Origin: Ligilactobacillus ubinensis
GTDB lineage: Bacteria; Bacillota; Bacilli; Lactobacillales; Lactobacillaceae
DNA length: 64,000 nucleotides
Assembly: GCF_024160875.1 (NCBI RefSeq)
Contig: NZ_JAIULA010000003.1
Span: 94,679-158,678 of the forward strand
Direction of reading: 5' to 3'
Numbering within the stretch: the stretch's first letter is position 1; each line of letters starts with the position of its first letter. A program made the translations under genes and the position numbers. The notes below the pieces were generated by a model. That model did no database searches. It saw only the letters and a list, made by a program, of their open reading frames with translations, and had not been told where the DNA came from. Positions 58,269 to 64,000 of the stretch are shown piece by piece.

Positions 58269-59870
58269 TTATCGTCCACTGTCATCTTTATCATCTTTCA
58301 TCCATGCTTTAACTAATTCAGCAGCAATTTCTGGATGTTCTTGCGCATATTCACGGGCTTTAGTATCACGATCTAATTGTTTTTTTACTTCTGGAGCAAT
58401 TTTAGGTTCTGTTGAAACAGATTCATCTTTTGCTGTTTCCTCGTTCGAAGCCTCAATATTATCATCTGCGACATCAACATCATAATCATCATCATAATAT
58501 TCATCTTCAGCTTGTCTTCTTCTACGAATTATTACAAAAGCAGTAATCCCACTTAGTAACAATAATGCCCCTATACCAATTCCTACGTATAACCATGGGA
58601 AGGAATTCTTTTTAGTTGCTTTTTTCTTAGTAGTTTTTGTTTTAGTTGTTGCCTTTTTTAATGATAACCCTTGAACTACAATGGAATCACCACGTCCTGA
58701 ATCATATCCAATTGCGGCAGCAACAGCTTTTTTAATATACCGTCGATTCTTTTTTGATAGCTTATCATTAACTAAAATTGATGTTGTTAGTCTTTTAACT
58801 GTTCCAGGTGCCTGAATCGTTTTTGTAACACTCGTGTTAAGTTCATTATTGACGGTATGGCTATAACTAGCTGAAGAAGCACCGCTTGAACTGCTATCGT
58901 TTGTCACAGTTGCAACATTGCTTGCTTCATCTGCGGTTTCAGCAGATGAAACGGTTGCAGCTGTACCACCAGCTGAGGTTTCTTCACTTCTTACTTGCGG
59001 ATCACTGTAAGTAGTTGTTTTGTTTTGAACAGCATCAAAATCTAAAGTTGAATTAACCGATACTGTAAAACCGATATTCCCCATTGAAGACTTGAGTAAC
59101 GCCTTAATTTTTGCCTGTAATTGTTGATCATATTTATTTTGCATTTGTATGTATTTAGATGATGTCCCGCTTGTTGAAGAAGTGCTTGAACTACTTCCTG
59201 AATTCAAAACATTCCCATCACTATCAACAACTTTAACATTATTAGCTGTTAGACCTGATACTGCTCCAGTAGTTAAAGATACAATTCCGCGAACTGCTTG
59301 TGAAGAAATATAGCCATTTTTCAATGTTAACGTGATTGATGCTTTAGATTTGCTACTTGAACTGGACGAACTATCTGAGAAGACACTACTACTACTGGAC
59401 ATTACTAGAATTACTTTTGCAGTTTTGACAGCACTTAACGATTGAATAGCATTTTGTAACTCACCTTGCAATGCTCTTTGATAGAGAATTTTTCGATCTT
59501 CATCAGTTGTCATAACACTTGTACTATCAAATAAGTCAAAACCTTTTGAAGTACTAGGAAGCTCATCATTAACAGCTAAATCAATTCGTTCTTGATCAAC
59601 TTTGTTTTTATCTATCATAATAGTTGTTCCATCATCAGCTAATTTATATGCAATATTATTTTTTTCTAATTCTTCAGTAACTGTCCCTGCATCTGCTTCA
59701 CTCAAATCTGAAAACAAAACTCCGTATTCAATCCGTGTTTCTAGATAATATACGACCCCACCAATTGCGAGCATACTAACTACACCTAAAACAATCGCTA
59801 TTTTAACCAGTCGATTTAGATTTTGCCAGCGATTCTTAAGATTATTCAGCATACTTCCTACTCTATCCAC
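58269..59870 (-). CDS. fliF: Flagellar MS-ring protein FliF
   Basis: Two membrane helices (about residues 20-42 and near 430-450) flank a large outer domain, with the conserved YGVLFSDLSEADAGTVTEEL and RALQGELQNAIQSLSAVKTAKVILV. The C-terminal tail binds FliG. The outer domain has Ser runs (SSSSSVFSDSSSSSSSKSK near residue 165) that are unusual. The chosen GTG start at 59870 has GGAGGG seven bases upstream, giving 533 residues. A TTG at 59885 would include that site. Confidence 0.93.
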   Translation of the reverse strand: MDRVGSMLNNLKNRWQNLNRLVKIAIVLGVVSMLAIGGVVYYLETRIEYGVLFSDLSEADAGTVTEELEKNNIAYKLADDGTTIMIDKNKVDQERIDLAVNDELPSTSKGFDLFDSTSVMTTDEDRKILYQRALQGELQNAIQSLSAVKTAKVILVMSSSSSVFSDSSSSSSSKSKASITLTLKNGYISSQAVRGIVSLTTGAVSGLTANNVKVVDSDGNVLNSGSSSSTSSTSGTSSKYIQMQNKYDQQLQAKIKALLKSSMGNIGFTVSVNSTLDFDAVQNKTTTYSDPQVRSEETSAGGTAATVSSAETADEASNVATVTNDSSSSGASSASYSHTVNNELNTSVTKTIQAPGTVKRLTTSILVNDKLSKKNRRYIKKAVAAAIGYDSGRGDSIVVQGLSLKKATTKTKTTKKKATKKNSFPWLYVGIGIGALLLLSGITAFVIIRRRRQAEDEYYDDDYDVDVADDNIEASNEETAKDESVSTEPKIAPEVKKQLDRDTKAREYAQEHPEIAAELVKAWMKDDKDDSGR

Positions 59871-59897
59871 TAAATTTCCCTCCAAAAAGACTACTAA

Positions 59898-60221
59898 TTA
59901 AAATTGCATATCTTTTATATCATCATATGCAGATACTATTTTGTCTCTAACTTGTACAGCAGTTTCAAGATTCAACTGTGCCTCAGTCATATTAACCATT
60001 ACCTGACTTAAATCATCAGTTTTTCCAGTAATTAAATTATTAGTACTTGTATTCATTGTAGACATTGAGTCATTGAGACTAGATAATGCGTCACTCATAT
60101 AATCACTAAAACTTTTACCACTACTATTTGAAGATGAAGTAGTGTTCAATCCTAATGAATTCCCCAGAGATGTCTGATAATTTGCTAAACTACTATCTAT
60201 TCCAGAAACATCCATTTTCAC
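59898..60221 (-). CDS. fliE: Flagellar hook-basal body protein FliE
   Basis: A 107-residue helical rod adaptor with the FliE pattern SFSDYMSDALSSLNDSM and a C-terminal LSQVMVNMTEAQLNLETAVQVRDKIVSAYDDI in pieces. The start may be GTG at 60221 or ATG two codons later (60215). GGAGG lies 4 or 10 bases before them. Confidence 0.92.
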   Translation of the reverse strand: MKMDVSGIDSSLANYQTSLGNSLGLNTTSSSNSSGKSFSDYMSDALSSLNDSMSTMNTSTNNLITGKTDDLSQVMVNMTEAQLNLETAVQVRDKIVSAYDDIKDMQF

Positions 60222-60230
60222 TATTCCTCC

Positions 60231-60662
60231 TTAACTTTTTGAAATTTCTAAAGCCTTACTTAAAATGGTTTTATTTGCTTCTTCAGAAGAAGTATTTGCT
60301 TCATACGTACGCATTGCTTGAATCATATTTACCATTTCATCTGAAAGATTGACATTAGATTCTTCAACGTATCCATTTGAATCTGCCGCCTCATTAGTTG
60401 GATCATATTTTAAATTTTTTTCAGTATCTTCATCTATCCCTAACACCTTCACTCCAGATGATTGTGTTCCGCCAAAATTTGAATCATCTCCCGAAACACT
60501 CTTTACATTTTCTGAAAAAACAACCGATTTGGCATGATATGCTGAGGTTGTAGTTGTTTGATCAGTATTCAGATTGGCGATATTTGATGAAATAGTATCT
60601 AACTTTAATCTTTCTAAGGCTAACCCACTAGCATTTATCTGTAATCCATTAAATACACTCAT
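60231..60662 (-). CDS. flgC: Flagellar basal-body rod protein FlgC
   Basis: Proximal rod protein. N-terminal FNGLQINASGLALERLKLDTISSNIANLNT in pieces and C-terminal YVEESNVNLSDEMVNMIQAMRTYEANT are characteristic. At 143 residues it is normal. It lies between flgB and fliE. Confidence 0.95.
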   Translation of the reverse strand: MSVFNGLQINASGLALERLKLDTISSNIANLNTDQTTTTSAYHAKSVVFSENVKSVSGDDSNFGGTQSSGVKVLGIDEDTEKNLKYDPTNEAADSNGYVEESNVNLSDEMVNMIQAMRTYEANTSSEEANKTILSKALEISKS

Positions 60663-60686
60663 ATGTAACTTCTCCTTATCTCTAAA

Positions 60687-61061
60687 CTAGTTATTCAAAA
60701 CGTAATTTCTCATTGATAAACGCCCACTTATTTGTTTTTCTAATGCCTCATAGTACAGTGTGTTTGTCGACTGATTAACCATTTCGCTTTCTAAATCTAC
60801 ACTATTCCCATTTTCCTTAACGGATCCAGTATCTGAAGTTGTTACATACGCGCCATCTTCAGAGCTGCTTCCGCTTAAATGATTTTTATGCGTTTTCTCT
60901 AACGTTAAATTTGAAGTCGCATCAGATAATTCACTTTCAAAAACAACTTTTTTAGCCTTATAGTTAGCAGTATTTACGTTAGCGATATTACTAGATATTA
61001 CACTAGCTCTTTCTGATGATACACTTAACGCTTGATTGATAAGATTATAGGTATCTACCAT
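60687..61061 (-). CDS. flgB: Flagellar basal-body rod protein FlgB
   Basis: First gene of the flagellar operon. N-terminal LNQALSVSSERASVISSNIANVNTANYKAKK in pieces and C-terminal NSVDLESEMVNQSTNTLYYEALEKQISGRLSMRNYVL in pieces match FlgB. The ATG at 61061 is chosen with GGGAGG upstream (124 residues); a TTG at 61070 is less likely. Confidence 0.94.
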   Translation of the reverse strand: MVDTYNLINQALSVSSERASVISSNIANVNTANYKAKKVVFESELSDATSNLTLEKTHKNHLSGSSSEDGAYVTTSDTGSVKENGNSVDLESEMVNQSTNTLYYEALEKQISGRLSMRNYVLNN

Positions 61062-61152
61062 ATAGAACAACCTCCCTTTTGACTTTTTTAAACAAAACTA
61101 TACTAAATGATTACAATTACTTTACAAAATTATAATATCTTTATACTTTTGT

Positions 61153-61181
61153 ATTATAAACAGAAATAATGGGTTTTACAA
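61153..61181 (-). promoter_or_regulatory. Sigma-A promoter of the flgB flagellar operon
   Basis: On the minus strand TTGTAA (61181-61176), exactly 17 bases, then a perfect TATAAT (61158-61153). This lies about 85 bases before flgB. No sigma-28 element was found here, in keeping with an early operon that itself encodes FliA. Confidence 0.75.
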
Positions 61182-61462
61182 TAATTAAATCGCTCAAAAA
61201 AAAATTTTTTTAAGGGATTACAACGTTTATTTTTTATTTTTTCTGATTTAGGCGTTTTCTATTTGTTATTTTTATCTGTTCATTTAATTGCTTTATATAC
61301 CATTCATCTTTTAAATTCAATAAACTTTTTGATGTATATTGTATGTCTTTTAGTATTTTAATTAATTAATATTCTTAAACAAATATTAATTAATTATCTT
61401 GCTTTTTTGGGCTAAAACGTTTTATTATTTAATTATTCTTTATTAGGAGAGTCGATTTTATA
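61182..61462. other. AT-rich divergent intergenic region
   Basis: No gene is seen. It contains a run of nine A followed by eight T near 61194-61213 (possible bent DNA), a 15-bp inverted repeat (61359-61396), and a 12-bp palindrome TAAAACGTTTTA (61413-61424). The latter lies between a weak -35 TTGCTT (61399-61404) and a -10-like TATTAT (61423-61428) for the + strand gene. This is probably where motility control proteins bind, but no regulator is identified. Confidence 0.5.
61359..61396. repeat. 15-bp inverted repeat, AT only
   Basis: TAATTAATTAATATT (61359-61373) and its exact inverse (61382-61396) are separated by 8 bases. It may be an operator for a dimeric regulator, a cruciform, or a hairpin ending transcripts from the flagellar side. 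Confidence 0.6.
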
Positions 61463-62644
61463 ATGAAAAGCAAAGTCCTAACACTACTTCTTTGTTCAGT
61501 ATTCTTTTTCATAAATACAAATATAAATGTATCTGCCGCAAATACTTATACTTCAAATATTCAATCTAGCATACAAATTACATATGAAAATGCACTAAAG
61601 AAAAGACAAAGCTTAGTGCAAAGAAAGACACAGATTCAAAGAAATGTTTCATCTACCCAAATAATTATTTCACAGTTACAGACAGATTTAAAAAACATTG
61701 CAACCAATGAATTCATCGGACCTACTTATCCCAGTTCAGAATTACAACAACTATATCAAAACTACTTTTACTTACATCAACAATTAACAGATACACAAAA
61801 TAAACTTTCTGAATTAACAACTCAACAAAACTTAGTAACAACGCAAAAATTACAATTACAAGAAAACTTAAGTAATACGAGTCAAAATATTGCCTCACTT
61901 AACCAAACAATTTCTTCTTATAACAGCGAGATGGATACAACCAATATTTCTTTGCACAATATTACTACTCAGCTAACTAACTTAAGCACAAATGCTCCTA
62001 ATTATGCTCAACTCACCCTGCAATTGCAACAACTAGTAACTCAAAAAAATGTCCTTGAACAAAAAATATTGTCTGCTCAGTCAAACTTAAAGCAGTTGCA
62101 GCTAAACACACAAAACACTAGTGATTCGTTACTTAAATTAGAACAACAATTTACCGAATTAGATTCTAACCTTGTAACACAAAAAAATTTAGTTGCAAAG
62201 CTAGATCAAGAATTCAATCAAGCTAAACAAACTTATATCGCTAAACTTAATTATTATCTTGCTATTGAAAATAACAGCTTGTCTGAATTACAAACTGTTC
62301 TAAACCAATTAACTGAACAACAACTTCAATTAACATTTCAAATAAGCTCTTTAGAACAGAATTTGCATAAGTCAAATAAATCAGCTTCATTATCTAAAAG
62401 TCTTGATTCAGATACATCGGTCGCAGTTACATCTCTTGCAGCCTCAACAAACAAAGCAACAACATCATCTACTACATCTACAAAAAAACAAGTAATTACT
62501 AATAATTCTTCTGAAACAGTAAAAAATAAAGAAAATAAAATTCAAGTTGCTACATCCCATAAATCAAATTTTTTGTTACAATTATTAGCAGTCGCCTTTG
62601 TCATTGGAGGCGCAGCATTCTTTTATAAATCAAAAAATAGCTAA
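61463..62644 (+). CDS. Secreted coiled-coil protein with C-terminal membrane anchor
   Basis: A signal peptide (KVLTLLLCSVFFFINTNINVSA, cleavage near residue 26) is followed by about 280 residues of Gln, Leu and Asn rich heptad-like helix. A Ser/Thr-rich spacer (about 310-355) and a C-terminal hydrophobic helix with a basic end (LLQLLAVAFVIGGAAFFYKSKNS in part) follow. There is no LPxTG. It should span the wall from the membrane. No known family was recognised. It is divergent from flgB, and AGGAGAG precedes the start. Confidence 0.8.
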   Translation: MKSKVLTLLLCSVFFFINTNINVSAANTYTSNIQSSIQITYENALKKRQSLVQRKTQIQRNVSSTQIIISQLQTDLKNIATNEFIGPTYPSSELQQLYQNYFYLHQQLTDTQNKLSELTTQQNLVTTQKLQLQENLSNTSQNIASLNQTISSYNSEMDTTNISLHNITTQLTNLSTNAPNYAQLTLQLQQLVTQKNVLEQKILSAQSNLKQLQLNTQNTSDSLLKLEQQFTELDSNLVTQKNLVAKLDQEFNQAKQTYIAKLNYYLAIENNSLSELQTVLNQLTEQQLQLTFQISSLEQNLHKSNKSASLSKSLDSDTSVAVTSLAASTNKATTSSTTSTKKQVITNNSSETVKNKENKIQVATSHKSNFLLQLLAVAFVIGGAAFFYKSKNS

Positions 62645-62724
62645 ATGCTAATTCTTATAATCACCACTTTTATTTTGACAAATAAAGAGATACAATTATT
62701 ACTGCAAAGAAAAAGGAGGAGCTT

Positions 62725-63330
62725 ATGTCAATTACACCAATTGATGAATCTACCATAACAGGGTTATTTGATTATACAAATTCAACCACCAAAACGCCTT
62801 CCAGTGAAGCCAGTAACTTTGCTGAATCGTTACGTACCGCAGCAACAGGTCAATCAATTCCTAGCCAAATTACTGTTAAATCAGGCGATACGCTTAGCCA
62901 AATAGCAGTAAATTATGGTTTGAAGACCTCTGATATTGCTACAGAAAATAATATTAGTAATTCTAATTTAATTTATCCAAATCAAGTAATTAACCTTACA
63001 AAAGCATCCACTAACAGCCAAACTACGCCAACGAATACTGCAAGTACTAATGATATCTCAACTAGTTCGACTGTCAGTACTAACTCGAATACAACAGATG
63101 AAAGTGATGCTGAAAATTCAGCTCGAACTTGGATTGCAGCACACGAATCTAGTGGAAGTTATACAGCTACAAATGGCAAGTATTACGGCAAATATCAACT
63201 TGATATCAGTTATTTAAAAGGTGATCTATCAGCTGCTAATCAAGAGCGTACTGCGAATACATACGTTACAAATCGCTATGGTAGTTGGGTAAAAGCTAAG
63301 GAGCATTGGCTTAAATATAATTGGTATTAA
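62725..63330 (+). CDS. LysM and Apf/lysozyme-like protein without signal peptide
   Basis: Residues 49-92 are a LysM domain (ITVKSGDTLSQIAVNYGL … LIYPNQVINL). A Ser/Thr/Asn linker follows, then a C-terminal domain (132-201) of the type found in aggregation-promoting factors (TWIAAHESSGSYTATNG; YYGKYQLDISYL; NRYGSWVKAKEHWL). E141 is the candidate catalytic acid. Apf proteins normally start with a Sec signal peptide, but here the N-terminus is polar (MSITPIDESTITGLFDY) with ASNFAESLRTAAT. AAAGGAGGAG precedes the ATG, so the start is well supported. A perfect TTGACA lies at 62675-62680, with only a poor -10 after it. Flagellar export is a possibility (inference). Confidence 0.85.
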   Translation: MSITPIDESTITGLFDYTNSTTKTPSSEASNFAESLRTAATGQSIPSQITVKSGDTLSQIAVNYGLKTSDIATENNISNSNLIYPNQVINLTKASTNSQTTPTNTASTNDISTSSTVSTNSNTTDESDAENSARTWIAAHESSGSYTATNGKYYGKYQLDISYLKGDLSAANQERTANTYVTNRYGSWVKAKEHWLKYNWY

Positions 63331-63357
63331 GGTTCCATTGATTAAATCTTATATAAT

Positions 63358-63374
63358 AAAAGAGGCTGTGACAT
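63358..63374 (+). repeat. Direct repeat copy 1 (AAAAGAGGCTGTGACAT)
   Basis: This 17-base sequence recurs exactly at 63899-63915. The two copies bracket the small gene at 63522-63896. Similar sequences often mark terminator or IS-associated ends in lactobacilli and enterococci. Confidence 0.75.
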
Positions 63375-63387
63375 AAGTCTCTCGATT

Positions 63388-63434
63388 AAAAACTGGGCTG
63401 TGAAAATCTTCGGATTTTCGTAGCCCAGTTTTTT
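63388..63434 (+). terminator. Strong terminator with TTCG tetraloop
   Basis: AAACTGGGCT (63390-63399) pairs with AGCCCAGTTT (63422-63431). An inner arm TGAAAATC/GATTTTCG closes a TTCG loop, and a six-T run follows. It lies 58 bases after the LysM gene. Confidence 0.9.
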
Positions 63435-63557
63435 GATGTATTTGATATAATAGAAAATAAAAAAGAGCACCGGTCTCGACCCCCATGCTCTCTGAAATTA
63501 TCCCTGAAAGGACATTCCAATATGCAAGATTATTATAACATAAATCAAACTACCAGG
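63435..63557 (+). mobile_element. 5' remnant of an IS1182-like element
   Basis: A hairpin (AGAGCA … TGCTCT, 63464-63491) and a following segment ending in a start codon and MQDYYNINQTT look like the leader and first codons of IS1182-family transposases in lactobacilli (from memory of the family). The similarity stops abruptly after about 12 codons, so most of the element is lost. Confidence 0.45.
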
Positions 63558-63896
63558 AGGGTGTACTTTAGGAAAATGACAGACATAATTTATATAGTCA
63601 AAGATACTGACGAAAGCGAAGAATTAGACACCTTTGAGTTTTTAATTGAGAACAAGGCTATGCTTGGAAAGCACAATGCCGATAGAAGCCTTAAACTTTT
63701 TCATGTAAATAGCACTGGAAAAGTTTATCCTAAAAATAAAAAAATACAAGCTTTCATCGACGACATTGGCTTAAAAAGTTTACCGATTGCATTAACATTA
63801 AAAAGAAACTCTTTATATACCGCAAATGAACTGTCTTCCTTGTTCGAGGGTTTGGATATTCAAATCCCTAAAGATGATAATATTGCTAAAGATTAG
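63522..63896 (+). CDS. Unknown protein, possibly chimeric start
   Basis: A 124-residue open frame. The first 12 residues resemble an IS1182 transposase start; the rest (from MTDIIYIVKDTDESEELDTF) is unrelated to transposases. The C-terminal half (FIDDIGLKSLPIAL … YTANELSSLFEG) weakly recalls small thioredoxin-fold proteins such as ArsD, too weak to name. The native start may be ATG 63576. AAAGG lies nine bases before the first ATG, and AGGAGGG lies 14 bases before the second. Direct repeats bracket it. Confidence 0.6.
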   Translation: MQDYYNINQTTRRVYFRKMTDIIYIVKDTDESEELDTFEFLIENKAMLGKHNADRSLKLFHVNSTGKVYPKNKKIQAFIDDIGLKSLPIALTLKRNSLYTANELSSLFEGLDIQIPKDDNIAKD

Positions 63897-63898
63897 AA

Positions 63899-63915
63899 AA
63901 AAGAGGCTGTGACAT
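63899..63915 (+). repeat. Direct repeat copy 2 (AAAAGAGGCTGTGACAT)
   Basis: Exact second copy of the sequence at 63358-63374, starting three bases after the stop codon of the small gene. Confidence 0.75.
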
Positions 63916-63979
63916 GATATGCTCTGCTGGGCTCCCCGTCAAGTGAACAATGAAATATAATAAAATTATTTTGACGACT

Positions 63980-64000
63980 GTCTGCCGAAATTCGGTAGAC
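63980..64000. repeat. Inverted repeat at the window edge, possible IS end
   Basis: GTCTGCCGAA and TTCGGTAGAC form 10-bp arms (one G-U pair in RNA) around a single base. The flank is unlike neighbouring genes. It may be an insertion-sequence end or a terminator of a gene beyond the window. Confidence 0.4.

Noticed and set aside
61413..61424. Catabolite-responsive (cre) site
   Set aside because: The AAAACGTTTT core fits, but the conserved outer TG and CA bases are missing, so it is reported only as a palindrome.

Overview
This is an AT-rich, low-GC Gram-positive chromosome segment. The proteins and gene order (lspA-rluD-pyrR-pyrP-pyrB-pyrC-carA-carB-pyrD-pyrF-pyrE, an Apf-type surface protein, a compact Firmicute flagellar locus) point to a motile member of the Lactobacillaceae, such as Liquorilactobacillus or Ligilactobacillus. 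The genus is inferred from general knowledge, not from a search. No rRNA, tRNA or CRISPR array was seen.

Layout. (1) 1-636: the 3' part of a PPDK/PEP synthase regulatory protein on the + strand. (2) 833-11.9 kb, minus strand: a complete de novo UMP operon behind a sigma-A promoter, with two PyrR attenuators (before pyrR and before pyrP) but no pyrK. (3) 11.8-13.3 kb: rluD and lspA. (4) 13.3-26.6 kb: an orphan IS3 OrfA-like helix-turn-helix gene, then six large GT2-TPR glycosyltransferase genes surrounding the flagellin gene fliC. Two of these glycosyltransferases carry a C-terminal ROK-family sugar-kinase domain. (5) 26.7-61.1 kb, minus strand: the flagellar and chemotaxis locus. From its promoter end at 61.2 kb it reads flgBC-fliEFGHIJK-flgDE-flbD-fliLOPQR-flhBA-fliA-flgF-flgG, an FtsE-like ATPase, mcp, cheW, cheD, cheB, cheR, cheA, cheC, cheY, cheW, fliM, fliY, flgM, flgN, flgK, flgL, flaG, fliD, an unknown gene, fliS and a glycosyltransferase. 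(6) 61.1-61.46 kb: an AT-rich divergent regulatory region. (7) 61.46-63.3 kb, + strand: a secreted coiled-coil membrane-anchored protein, and a LysM/Apf-like murein-binding protein with no signal peptide. (8) 63.3-64 kb: IS1182-like remnants around a small unknown gene.

How it works together. The flgB operon has a good sigma-A promoter and encodes the basal body, export apparatus, hook and the flagellar sigma factor FliA. Four minus-strand promoters share the form TTTA or TTAA, 15 bases, then (A/G/T)CCGAT. They lie before mcp, flgM, the glycosyltransferase group at 25.3 kb, and fliC, and look like FliA (sigma-28) promoters. This gives the usual two-tier order, with FlgM as anti-sigma factor. 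One glycosyltransferase sits in the fliD-fliS transcription unit and others have a sigma-28 promoter or flank fliC, so the cluster is most likely a flagellar protein glycosylation system. Its acceptors may be flagellin or the unusually Ser/Thr-rich axial proteins (FliD, FlgD, FliF, FlgK).

The most novel-looking items are the GT2-TPR-ROK fusion proteins and the signal-peptide-less LysM/Apf protein beside flgB, which could be a FlgJ-like wall hydrolase exported through the flagellum. No motA/motB, flhF/flhG, fliW or csrA was seen here; they may lie elsewhere.
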